Below the pieces are notes generated by a model. The model ran no database searches and was not told the DNA's origin. It was given only the letters and a program-made list of their open reading frames with translations. The position numbers were made by a program, and so were the translations under genes. From assembly GCA_001829785.1 (NCBI GenBank), contig MICF01000007.1:310001-374000 (forward strand): DNA of 64,000 nt, read 5' to 3'. Below are positions 7,685 through 16,314 of this stretch, one piece after another; positions within the stretch are counted from its first letter, which is position 1; each line of letters begins with the position of its first letter. This DNA is from Sulfurimonas sp. RIFOXYD12_FULL_33_39. GTDB lineage: Bacteria; Campylobacterota; Campylobacteria; Campylobacterales; Sulfurimonadaceae.

Positions 7685-7759
7685 TGGGGATTCGCCAAGC
7701 GGTAAGGCCTCGGCTTTTGGTGCCGACATTCATAGGTTCGAATCCTATATCCCCATCCA
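7685..7759 (+). tRNA. tRNA-Gln (TTG), copy 1
   Basis: A 75-nt cloverleaf with anticodon TTG in the loop CTTTTGGT and encoded CCA. It has a U1-A72 pair, usual for tRNA-Gln. The same 75 nt recur exactly at 13820-13894. Confidence 0.95.
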
Positions 7760-7786
7760 CAAACTCCCCCTATTTTTAGGATATGT

Positions 7787-7863
<77 letters not shown>

Positions 7864-7871
7864 ATCAACAA

Positions 7872-8900
7872 CTATTTTACAATCCACAAATGACTATACC
7901 AATACCATCTATCGCCGTTTGCTTTTGCAGTACATGTATATTTATCTCTTGGTCTCTTAAGCCTATTTTTTGCAATAATATTTACCTCTGTTTTAGATAT
8001 CCACTCAAGCGATAACGGCTCACCGCTAGAGAGATAGCATTGTAAGTTTTTTATAGGATTTTTTAATTCAAGAGTAAGAACGGGCGGATTTTCTGATGAG
8101 ATTAAAGGCTCTTTAGGCGATACAGAGCTTATAGGAAGCGGTAAAGTCTTTAGTTTAAGTACAAAGCTATCTATATCTGCGAAAGCTTCAGCCATTGGAA
8201 ATCGAGGCAAAGCTTTAGTATCACTTTGCATATCAATAGAGCCAGATGTTTGAGTAACTCCTATATATCCCAAATTTTTAATAAAATCTGATGTTTGCTC
8301 ACTGTATTCGCCAAAAGGATAAGAAAAAATTTTAGGATTTTCATTTGTATCTGCGCCAAGCTCTTCATGGAGTCTCTTTTGCGCAGTTTCAATCTCATAT
8401 CTGATTCTATTTTGCCACTGCTCTTTATTTTCGTTATCTTTTGGCAACATGTAATCATGACTTAGAGAATGGTTTGCGAACTCTGCACCAAAGAGCTTTA
8501 TTTCACGCATCTCGTCCCAGCTCATATAGCTTTTTGATTTACTATCGATTGATGCAGTATTTACAAATATCGTAAATGGAAACTTTTTTTCTTTTAGCCT
8601 TGAAAATGCATCCGTATATATACTTTTATAGGCATCGTCTATCGTTAATGCAACAGTTTTCTCAGGAATATCCCTGCCCTCAAGCAAATAATTTACAATC
8701 TTTGATAAACTCCAAACGTTATAACCGTTTTTTTCCAAATATGCGAGATGAGCTTCAAACTGTTCTGTCCTTATGCTTGTCGATGGGTATTTTGATTCTC
8801 CAAAACGATGATACATAAAAACTGTCGCACTGCTTGAATCTGCAAATATTATCTCAACTGTAAAAATCAAAAATATTAAAATATATCTCTTAATTTTCAC
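7872..8900 (-). CDS. Secreted polysaccharide deacetylase (NodB-type)
   Basis: The 342-residue protein has a signal peptide (first ~20 residues) and a NodB homology domain at about 30-260. TIDDAY supplies the catalytic/metal Asp pair (TFDD variant), HSLSHD gives the H-x3-H metal site, and FSYPFGEYS is the substrate-groove motif. A C-terminal ~90-residue extension with two Cys may bind glycan or close with a disulfide. It would remove acetyl groups from peptidoglycan or an exopolysaccharide in the periplasm. Its start overlaps the stop of the MscS gene upstream (ATGA), so the two are coupled. Confidence 0.85.
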   Translation of the reverse strand: MKIKRYILIFLIFTVEIIFADSSSATVFMYHRFGESKYPSTSIRTEQFEAHLAYLEKNGYNVWSLSKIVNYLLEGRDIPEKTVALTIDDAYKSIYTDAFSRLKEKKFPFTIFVNTASIDSKSKSYMSWDEMREIKLFGAEFANHSLSHDYMLPKDNENKEQWQNRIRYEIETAQKRLHEELGADTNENPKIFSYPFGEYSEQTSDFIKNLGYIGVTQTSGSIDMQSDTKALPRFPMAEAFADIDSFVLKLKTLPLPISSVSPKEPLISSENPPVLTLELKNPIKNLQCYLSSGEPLSLEWISKTEVNIIAKNRLKRPRDKYTCTAKANGDRWYWYSHLWIVK

Positions 8901-10741
8901 TCTTTAGCGCCTATTTCTAATACCTTATTTGATTTATGTTTAACATGTAAATCAAGTTGCGGAAACGGTATCTCTATACCATATTTGTTGAGTGAATTAT
9001 AAATCAAAATTAAAAAATCTGATTTTAGCGAGTTAGGACGAAGTTTACTATCCCACTCTACCCATACAAGCAGCTCAAAGTCCAATCTGCTGTTGTTCAT
9101 GCCTATCATCCAAATCTCCGGTTCTTTGGTGCTATCGTCATTTATATAGGTTAATTTACTCTCTTTTAACTCATTTATTATAATTTGTTTAACGTAATCT
9201 ACATCCGTTCCATATGCTACACCAAAAGGGATATGGAGCCTTCTTGAAGGATCTTCTAGCGTCCAATTAATTACATTGTTTTGTATAAAAGAGGAGTTTG
9301 GAATTACTATATCAATATTGTCAAATGTTTTTATGGTCGTAGAACGAATACGCATGTCTGTAACCCTTCCGCGCAGTTTATCGCTTATCTCTATCATATC
9401 CCCTATTCTAATAGTGCGTTCAAACATCAATATAACGCCGGCTATAAAATTTGAAACTACCGTCTGAAGCCCAAAACCGATACCGATAGATAAAGCACCT
9501 GCAATCATAGAGATAGAGGTCATATCTATCCCCAAACTGCCTATTGCAATAACAAACGAAATTGTTACAATCATGTAGTAGCCGATATTTGAAGCGAGTC
9601 TTATTGACATCTGGCTCATATCAGGCCACTTTCTTGATATACGGGCTATCCAGCGTTTATAAAAAATACCTGCAAAAAACCCGAAAATCACTAGTACAAT
9701 AGCTTTAATTAGACTTATCAAACTTATTGGTTGCTCATTAAAAACAAATATAGCAGAGACAAAATAGCTTTGTATCTGTGTAAAAATACCCTTTATTTCG
9801 TGAAGAGTCGATCCAAAAAATAGTTTTGTAGTACCAAATACTCCTTTTGCAATTTCACGAAGAATATTTAACTCCTCTTTATGAACAAAACGATGTTCTA
9901 AAGTAATTTCATCAATGTTGAACTCAATCTCACTAATTTTTTGAAAAAAAGGTTTATTTTTTTTCTCTTTTAACATACATAAAGATTGCTCTATTTTATA
10001 AACTACTTTTTTATTTATCAACTCTTGATATTGCGTCTCTGCACTATCAAGTTTCTTTTGTGTCTGTTCAACTTTAGTACTATCTTCTATAAGCGCTTTT
10101 TCCAAATTTATCTGCAAAGCTACTTTTTGTGAAGATAGCACATTAATATCTTTGTCGTTTAGTTTGAGTTTTTCATCGATACTGCCTATTTTGTCACACT
10201 CAATCAAACCAAGAGTACTAAAGAGCATCTTTTTTATCTCTTGCTCATGTGCTTGCAATAGTTTAATTTTTGCTTCTATATTTTTTTCTTGAAGTTTATA
10301 GTAAGCATATTGCAGTTGATAAGAGAAGAGTTTAGGCTTCTCCTCTTCGATAATGTTTGTTATAGCTTGTTTTAAAAATAGTGATTTAGAATTAATAGTA
10401 TTTAAAATTTTACGATTTTCATTCTGTTTAACATGTAGTAATGCGGCAAAATTTACAGCACTGTAATAGTTATCCAAAGTCAAAGATTTGTTAGACAAAG
10501 ATTCTAAATCATACTTGTCAATTTGAATATCTTGTGAAGCGGCACTACGTACTCTTTGCAGATATAATCTTTCCTCTTTTAATATTTCTACGGTTTTTTT
10601 CTTACCCTTTTCATCGGCAGATATCTGATTTTGTATCTCTTGATAATAGCTCTCTTTTTGTCCGTCTTCATATAACTTTGTATCTACGTCCGCTGAAAAG
10701 GAGATAGTGACTATAAGAAGTATAAATATCAATATTTTCAT
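8897..10741 (-). CDS. MscS-family mechanosensitive channel, long form
   Basis: This 614-residue inner-membrane protein has a signal peptide, then a ~300-residue periplasmic helical region rich in Lys/Glu, followed by membrane helices and a canonical MscS core. The core reads SISMIAGALSIGIGFGLQTVVSNFIAG (written here as its two halves SISMIAGALSIGIG and FGLQTVVSNF), then ERTIRIGDMIEI and IVIPNSSFIQNNVINWT. The extended periplasmic part resembles long MscS/MscK-type channels. It would release solutes under osmotic downshock. The deacetylase gene is translationally coupled to it. Confidence 0.9.
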   Translation of the reverse strand: MKILIFILLIVTISFSADVDTKLYEDGQKESYYQEIQNQISADEKGKKKTVEILKEERLYLQRVRSAASQDIQIDKYDLESLSNKSLTLDNYYSAVNFAALLHVKQNENRKILNTINSKSLFLKQAITNIIEEEKPKLFSYQLQYAYYKLQEKNIEAKIKLLQAHEQEIKKMLFSTLGLIECDKIGSIDEKLKLNDKDINVLSSQKVALQINLEKALIEDSTKVEQTQKKLDSAETQYQELINKKVVYKIEQSLCMLKEKKNKPFFQKISEIEFNIDEITLEHRFVHKEELNILREIAKGVFGTTKLFFGSTLHEIKGIFTQIQSYFVSAIFVFNEQPISLISLIKAIVLVIFGFFAGIFYKRWIARISRKWPDMSQMSIRLASNIGYYMIVTISFVIAIGSLGIDMTSISMIAGALSIGIGFGLQTVVSNFIAGVILMFERTIRIGDMIEISDKLRGRVTDMRIRSTTIKTFDNIDIVIPNSSFIQNNVINWTLEDPSRRLHIPFGVAYGTDVDYVKQIIINELKESKLTYINDDSTKEPEIWMIGMNNSRLDFELLVWVEWDSKLRPNSLKSDFLILIYNSLNKYGIEIPFPQLDLHVKHKSNKVLEIGAKE

Positions 10742-10770
10742 ATATTTTTTTCCTTTAGATAGCTTTTTTG

Positions 10771-12132
10771 CTATATCAAAATTATACTCGCTAATCCGAG
10801 AAAACTAAAAAATCCTACTATATCCGTTACGGTAGTTAGCAAAACAGAAGAACCGACAGCCGGATCAATATCTGCTTTTTGCAATAACAGCGGTATTAAT
10901 GAACCAAAAAAACCGGCAGAAATAAGATTTATAATCATAGAAGCTCCTATTACGACTCCAAGCATCGGCATCGAAAACCATATCCAAGCTATAATTCCCA
11001 TAGCAACCGCAAAGATAGTTCCGTTCATAAGAGATAAATAGACCTCTTTTTTTATAGTTTTTTTAGCATCATCACTGTTAATCTCTCCTAGAGCCATCTG
11101 TCTTACCGTTACCGTTAAAGTTTGCGTTCCTGCATTTCCGCCCATTGAAGCTACTATGGGCATTAAAACGGCAAGTGCTACAAGCGACTGCAGCGTAGTA
11201 TCAAAAAGTCCGATAACAATAGAAGCGGCAATAGCCGTAAAAAGATTTATTGCAAGCCAAAATGCACGGTGCTTTCCGATGTGCAAAAGAGACTCCTCTT
11301 GTTCTGCTTCATCATTAACTCCGGCAAGGTTATAAAGCTGTCCTGTCGCGCGTTCTTCGATAATATCGTATATATCATCCGATGTAATACGACCTAAAAG
11401 TTTCCCTTTTGAATCAACAACAGGAATAACACCCATATCGTAATTTGATGCAACCTCTACTACATCATGTATATCATCCAAAACATTAACCGAAATGGTG
11501 TTTATGCCCTCTTCTACAAGCTCTTCATAATTTACGTTTGGACCAAGAAGAATTAAATCTTCTAAAGGTATAGAACCCAAAAATTCATTTTCTCTGGTAA
11601 TTACATAAACTTGATAAACGCTATCTACCTCTTTTTTTGCTTTTTGACGTTTTAATCTTCTAATAGAATCCCCTACTTCTTCATCTATAAAAGCAGAAAA
11701 AAGCTCGGTTTGCATATATGAACCGGCTTCATAATCGCCATACGAGATAAGTGACTCTATATTTTGACGATCTTCATGCGCCAAACTTTGAAGAACCTCT
11801 TCCGCGACATCTTCATCAACATCTTCAATGTTACGAATTAGCTCCGCCGCATCATCCGTGTCAAGATTATTGGTTAAATCTGCAAGTTCGTTAGGAGTAA
11901 AATGCTCAACAATCTCCTCATGACAATGACGAGGTAGTTCAATCATAACAAGAGCTTTAAGCTCCTCTGGAAATTTTGCCAACTCTTGCAGATAAATTTT
12001 CTCATCATACTCACGTAACTCAAGCAAAAGTTCTGCAATGTCATAGGGATGGACATTGGCATCAAATCCCTCTATATACTTTTTTATCTCATTGTCAAGT
12101 TCGTGAATTAATTCTTGTAATGATAATTTCAT
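10771..12132 (-). CDS. mgtE: Magnesium transporter MgtE
   Basis: The 453-residue protein has the MgtE layout: an N-terminal superhelical domain (about 1-125; LANNLDTDDAAELIRNI-type repeat pairs), two CBS domains (about 130-255; GVIPVVDSKGKLLGRIT), a plug helix, and five membrane helices ending at residue 453 (PIVASMGGNAGTQT is the pore signature). CBS domains sense Mg2+ inside the cell and gate the channel. The start overlaps the stop of the acetyltransferase gene upstream by 4 nt. Confidence 0.93.
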   Translation of the reverse strand: MKLSLQELIHELDNEIKKYIEGFDANVHPYDIAELLLELREYDEKIYLQELAKFPEELKALVMIELPRHCHEEIVEHFTPNELADLTNNLDTDDAAELIRNIEDVDEDVAEEVLQSLAHEDRQNIESLISYGDYEAGSYMQTELFSAFIDEEVGDSIRRLKRQKAKKEVDSVYQVYVITRENEFLGSIPLEDLILLGPNVNYEELVEEGINTISVNVLDDIHDVVEVASNYDMGVIPVVDSKGKLLGRITSDDIYDIIEERATGQLYNLAGVNDEAEQEESLLHIGKHRAFWLAINLFTAIAASIVIGLFDTTLQSLVALAVLMPIVASMGGNAGTQTLTVTVRQMALGEINSDDAKKTIKKEVYLSLMNGTIFAVAMGIIAWIWFSMPMLGVVIGASMIINLISAGFFGSLIPLLLQKADIDPAVGSSVLLTTVTDIVGFFSFLGLASIILI

Positions 12133-12566
12133 TTATATTCCAATTCCATAAGATAGGCATCACAGCCGTCTTTATAAAAAGCTCTAAGCTCTTTAACTAC
12201 TTTAAAACCAGCTTTTTTGTATAGCGCTATTGCTACTTTATTATCGGTACGTACTTCAAGCAAAAGTTGCTTAAAACCTAAAGAAATTAACTCTTTGGAT
12301 GTCACTTCAAGCAACTTTTGTGAAATTTTTCTGCCGCGATAAATCTCTTTTACCCCGATAGAGTATAACTTTGCTTTTGTACGTTTTATAAGTACCAATA
12401 AATATCCGACTACTTTGCCCTCAATCTCTGCCACATAAATCAGATTGTTACGTACATGATATATAAAAGAACCCCTTGAGAGTGGATAATTATCTATCGT
12501 AAAGAGTTCTTGCTCTAATGTATAAAGCAAAGAGACATCTGATGATATAGCTTTTCTAATTGTCAT
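12129..12566 (-). CDS. GNAT-family N-acetyltransferase, RimI-like
   Basis: The 145 residues form one GNAT domain: the acetyl-CoA loop is IYRGRKISQKLLEV (R/QxxGxG/A variant), followed by LLLEVRTDNKVAIALYKKAGF, which is typical of RimI-type enzymes, and an acidic C-terminus. RimI acetylates ribosomal protein S18; the true target here is uncertain. It overlaps the genes on both sides by 4 nt, in an operon with the DUF2156 protein and mgtE. Confidence 0.8.
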   Translation of the reverse strand: MTIRKAISSDVSLLYTLEQELFTIDNYPLSRGSFIYHVRNNLIYVAEIEGKVVGYLLVLIKRTKAKLYSIGVKEIYRGRKISQKLLEVTSKELISLGFKQLLLEVRTDNKVAIALYKKAGFKVVKELRAFYKDGCDAYLMELEYK

Positions 12567-13543
12567 TTTTGATAAATTGTATATTTTGGAACCAGTTTGA
12601 AAGGTCTATAGGACATTTTCACTTTACGAAGATTTTCAAAGCCCATATCATCGCCGACATTTATATACGCAACACCATAGTGTTCTTTTAGCATTTTAGA
12701 AAACTCTCTAAAAATAAACTGCGCACATCCCAAAACTTCAAAATCTGTTTTTTCTATAATAACCGTTGCCGTATCTTTGCTTATACGCTCGCCTACGGTA
12801 AAACCTTTTAACTCGCCGTTTATATAGATAACAAGACCTAAAAGAGAGAGAGCTTCATAATGTTTTAGCATCTGTTTTACGGCATGTCTCTCTTGATGAA
12901 TACCCTCTAGGAAAACTTCTGCTTCTTCTTTTGGCATATACCTAACTCTATCGGATACCCATTTGTTAAAAAGATGCACAATCTCATCTTTATGTTTAAC
13001 ACTGTCTAAAGGCTCAATTACATAATCAGAATATGATTTTATAAATTTATTTATCTCAGTTCTTTTTGTGTGATAACTGTTTCCGCGAAGTTCTATAAGA
13101 GCATCTACCTCATAAACATAATCAACCAATTTTTTCTCAACTATATATGATTCAAGCATCTCAAACATACTTTGCGCTTCATCAGCACTCTGAACAAACT
13201 CTTCTAACATTGATGATTGCACATAGTCTATACGTGAATAGTATGGCGAGCTGTTATTTGAGTTCATTATCTCAAAACATTTTATAATTGCGTCATTTAT
13301 ATGCTTTTTCTTTCCTAAAGGCGGCAACAGCATTGTGAGTTCACCGCCCGTCATAACAAATAGACAGAAACATTTATTTATAATTGCATAAAACCCGCTG
13401 CTGTTTGCAAGCCAAATAAAATTTGCGGCAAAAGTATAGTCGCTTAAATCTACTTCCAATTTTGAAAGATATTTTTCCATCACGGGTTTTGAGGCTATCG
13501 CAAATCGTTTTAATTTATGTTTGTTAACTGTTAAACTGCCCAT
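12563..13543 (-). CDS. DUF2156 (phosphatidylglycerol lysyltransferase-like) protein
   Basis: The 326-residue protein matches DUF2156, which is made of two tandem GNAT-like folds and is related to the aminoacyl-transferase part of MprF. Visible anchors are SDYTFAANFIWLANSSGFYA near the N-terminus, YEALSLLGLVIYINGELKGF in the second fold, and INVGDDMGFENLRKVKMSYR at the end. No membrane domain is fused. I chose the ATG at 13543 behind AAGGAT over an upstream ATG at 13576. The substrate is unknown. Confidence 0.75.
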   Translation of the reverse strand: MGSLTVNKHKLKRFAIASKPVMEKYLSKLEVDLSDYTFAANFIWLANSSGFYAIINKCFCLFVMTGGELTMLLPPLGKKKHINDAIIKCFEIMNSNNSSPYYSRIDYVQSSMLEEFVQSADEAQSMFEMLESYIVEKKLVDYVYEVDALIELRGNSYHTKRTEINKFIKSYSDYVIEPLDSVKHKDEIVHLFNKWVSDRVRYMPKEEAEVFLEGIHQERHAVKQMLKHYEALSLLGLVIYINGELKGFTVGERISKDTATVIIEKTDFEVLGCAQFIFREFSKMLKEHYGVAYINVGDDMGFENLRKVKMSYRPFKLVPKYTIYQK

Positions 13544-13819
13544 TTTAATCCTTAATAATTTTAAATATAAATGCAACTATACATCTTTTTTTTACTTTTT
13601 CGGCAACTATTTTTTAGCACCCCTAAAACAACATATTATAGGGATTTTTTCACAAATATTTTACTATTTTGACTATCTTTTTAAAATATTTAGAAAATAA
13701 AAAATCATAGACCAAATTAAGGCTAATATAAGGTGACACTCTTTATAATTCCACCCGTTATATTTATTATAACTAAAAGAAGTATTATTTAATTAAACTA
13801 TCTTTTTTCTACAACTTAC

Positions 13820-13894
13820 TGGGGATTCGCCAAGCGGTAAGGCCTCGGCTTTTGGTGCCGACATTCATAGGTTCGAATCCTATATCCCCATCCA
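13820..13894 (+). tRNA. tRNA-Gln (TTG), copy 2
   Basis: This is a 75-nt exact copy of the tRNA-Gln at 7685-7759, including CCA. The ~275 bp between it and the DUF2156 start hold an isolated TATAAT at 13744-13749 and a short CCCTA/TAGGG hairpin near 13620; I see no gene there. Confidence 0.95.
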
Positions 13895-13912
13895 TTTTTA
13901 AAATCTCTTACA

Positions 13913-14029
13913 ATGAAAGTCTTTATTATGGAAACGCAAATAGATATGCTTACTTTATCCATTAGAACTACTATTTTTGTCTCAATTGCATTATTATTTT
14001 TTTTCGTACTTAAATCTAAAAAAAACTAG
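13913..14029 (+). CDS. Possible 38-aa single-span membrane peptide
   Basis: Right after tRNA-Gln, an ATG opens a 38-codon frame. It has a short polar start, one hydrophobic stretch (TTIFVSIALLFFFVL) and a basic end (KSKKN), the layout of a small inner-membrane peptide. The stop overlaps the end of the convergent HIT gene by 4 nt. No clear ribosome binding site precedes the first ATG (an alternative ATG is at 13928), so expression is uncertain. Confidence 0.3.
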   Translation: MKVFIMETQIDMLTLSIRTTIFVSIALLFFFVLKSKKN

Positions 14030-14529
14030 CTTTTTACTTCAGTAACATAAACTTCAATTAGACTTTTAATCTTTTTATACACTTTTTCAAAATCAGTTGA
14101 ATAAACTCTATTGTTTGCTACTGATGTCATAAAATTGGTATCTTTTTCCCAACGTGGAACTAAATGCAAGTGAATATGCTCGGCAATCCCTGCCCCGCCT
14201 GCATGTCCTAGATTCATTCCGATATTTACGCCCTTAGCACCAAACCCATCTTTTAAAAGCCTAACACCTTTTTGAGCAAGAGCACTCATGTGCAACCAAA
14301 TTTTACTGTCTAGTTCTTCAAGTTTATCGGTATGCACATGAGGAATTATCATAAAATGCCCCGGTGTATATGGATAGCGATTCATTACCATAAAGCAATA
14401 CTCATCTCTATAAAGTACATGTAACTCTTCATCCATATCATGTGAGCTAATATGACAAAAAACGCAACCTTTTATCTCTTTATCGTTTATATACTCATCA
14501 CGCCACGGTGCGTATAAAATATCTTTCAT
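14026..14529 (-). CDS. HIT-family nucleotide hydrolase/transferase
   Basis: The 167-residue protein carries the histidine-triad motif HIHLHLVPRW near residue 118, and CVFCHI near residue 22, which often belongs to a zinc site in this family. The sequence PYTPGHFMIIPHVH is also typical. The family splits Ap4A or nucleoside phosphoramidates; the length fits the bacterial Ap4A-phosphorylase-like group. It follows the TRAP permease genes by 9 nt on the same strand. Confidence 0.88.
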   Translation of the reverse strand: MKDILYAPWRDEYINDKEIKGCVFCHISSHDMDEELHVLYRDEYCFMVMNRYPYTPGHFMIIPHVHTDKLEELDSKIWLHMSALAQKGVRLLKDGFGAKGVNIGMNLGHAGGAGIAEHIHLHLVPRWEKDTNFMTSVANNRVYSTDFEKVYKKIKSLIEVYVTEVKS

Positions 14530-14538
14530 GACTTACTC

Positions 14539-15822
14539 CTATAAAAACGCGAATACTAGATTTGGAAACATTATAACCAAACATAATGCTAGAAATTGAA
14601 GCAAAATAAAAGGAATAATTCCCCTATACATATCCATAGTCTTTATGCTATCTCCGGCTGCTCCTTTTAGAAAAAAGAGTGACAAACCAAAAGGAGGTGT
14701 TAAAAAAGAGGCTTGCAAATTTAGTGCTATTAAGATTCCAAACCAAACAGGGTCTATACCAAAAGCATTCATAACGGGAACTAAAATAGGAACAACGATA
14801 AAAGATATCTCTATAAAATCTATAAAAAAACCAAGGATAAAGATACTAACCATTGCTACTGCTATAAAAACCCAAACATCGCCTATATCTTCACTAAAAA
14901 ATTCTAATATTAAGTCACTGCCGCCAAGCTCGTTAAATACAAGCGAAAAAGCGGTTGCACCTATTAAAATCATAAATATCATACCTGTTAGTTTAACACT
15001 TTCAAGTGTTGCATACTTTAACATGTCAAAATTTAGCGACTTGTTTAACAACGAGAGTAAAATAGCACCGACAACACCAAATGCCGCCGATTCCGTAGGA
15101 GATGCTACTCCTATAAAAATGCTTCCTAAAACAAAAATAATTAAAAGAAGAGGCGGAACTATGGCAAAAATAGCCTCTTTTAAACTTATATTTTTTGTAC
15201 CTAAAGGTATCGGTGCAACTTCTGGTTTAAAATAGGATAGAATTAAAATATAGATTATGTAAAGCGCGACCAAAACAAGTCCCGGTAAAACAGCACCCAT
15301 AAAAAGCTCACCGACACTCACACTCATAACATCGCCCAAAATTATGAGTATTATAGACGGCGGAATAATCTGCCCTAATGTTCCCGAAGCCGCAATAGTT
15401 CCGCTAGCCAAGCCTTTGTCATATCCGGCTTTTAACATCAAAGGAAGCGCTATAACGCTCATCATGACAACCGAAGCAGAAACTATCCCCGTAGAAGCGG
15501 CAAGCATAGCACCTACTAAAACAACACTAACCGCCAAACCGCCTCTAACACTACGGAACATAGAACTCATAGCAATCAAAAGCTTCTCTGCCATAAGAGA
15601 CTTTTCAAGTACTAAACCCATCGCTATAAATAGAGGAACAGCCATCAAAGTCGTATTTGACATAATTCCGTAGATACGAAACGGAAGAATTGAAAAAACA
15701 TCAAAACCGAGTTCAGGAATGATAAAAGCAAAGGCAATAGCAACGCTTCCAAAAACAAAAGCAACGGGAATACCGACTAAAAGCAGTGCTAAAACAACCC
15801 CAAACATAAAAAGAGCAATCAT
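14539..15822 (-). CDS. dctM: TRAP transporter large permease (DctM)
   Basis: This hydrophobic 427-residue protein has about 12 membrane spans and typical DctM motifs (LGQIIPPSIILIILGDV, VASPTESAAFGVVGA, LNLQASFLTPPFGLSLFFLK). It couples Na+ entry to uptake of an acid captured by a periplasmic binding protein. The start at 15822 makes an ATGA overlap with dctQ and has GGAGAG upstream; an in-frame GTG lies at 15834. No DctP gene is adjacent in this window, so the substrate-binding partner must be elsewhere or lost. Confidence 0.92.
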   Translation of the reverse strand: MIALFMFGVVLALLLVGIPVAFVFGSVAIAFAFIIPELGFDVFSILPFRIYGIMSNTTLMAVPLFIAMGLVLEKSLMAEKLLIAMSSMFRSVRGGLAVSVVLVGAMLAASTGIVSASVVMMSVIALPLMLKAGYDKGLASGTIAASGTLGQIIPPSIILIILGDVMSVSVGELFMGAVLPGLVLVALYIIYILILSYFKPEVAPIPLGTKNISLKEAIFAIVPPLLLIIFVLGSIFIGVASPTESAAFGVVGAILLSLLNKSLNFDMLKYATLESVKLTGMIFMILIGATAFSLVFNELGGSDLILEFFSEDIGDVWVFIAVAMVSIFILGFFIDFIEISFIVVPILVPVMNAFGIDPVWFGILIALNLQASFLTPPFGLSLFFLKGAAGDSIKTMDMYRGIIPFILLQFLALCLVIMFPNLVFAFL

Positions 15823-16304
15823 AATGCTCTCCACATGTCAAAATTGTTTTTGGCGTCTTTAGCAGCCTGAAGTGATAAAAACAAAAATGAGAGCGGCATA
15901 AGAGATTTAACTAAAAATCTATACTCCAAACCTCCTGGATTTGATGAACACTCATTTTGGACGAAGCTTAAGCTTACAAAATCTATCCCTATATAGATAA
16001 TTAAAAAAGAGAAAGGCAAAATAAAAAAGAGTGAAGATATCATATTTACAAGAGCTTTCTTTTTATCACTAAATGAGGCGTAAAATATATCTACTCTTAC
16101 ATGTGCATTTTCTCTTAGAGTATATGCAATTGCAAAAAGAATTATAAGATCAAAAAGGTGCCACTCAAGTTCTTGAAGTGCTGTTGAACCCTCAGAAAAA
16201 AGGTATCTTGCCGTCGCGTCATAAACTACCAACAAAACCAAAATTGCTAATATAAAAGCTGTAAAATAGCCGAGATATTTTATGGTTTTGTCTATAAATC
16301 TCAT
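15819..16304 (-). CDS. dctQ: TRAP transporter small permease (DctQ)
   Basis: The 161-residue protein has four hydrophobic helices and the DctQ pattern: VVYDATARYLF in the first loop, LQELEWHLFDLIILFAIAYT, then ENAHVRVDIFY. It forms the membrane complex with DctM, whose gene it overlaps by 4 nt. It lies 10 nt after murF on the same strand. Confidence 0.9.
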   Translation of the reverse strand: MRFIDKTIKYLGYFTAFILAILVLLVVYDATARYLFSEGSTALQELEWHLFDLIILFAIAYTLRENAHVRVDIFYASFSDKKKALVNMISSLFFILPFSFLIIYIGIDFVSLSFVQNECSSNPGGLEYRFLVKSLMPLSFLFLSLQAAKDAKNNFDMWRAL

Positions 16305-16314
16305 TTAATTAAAC

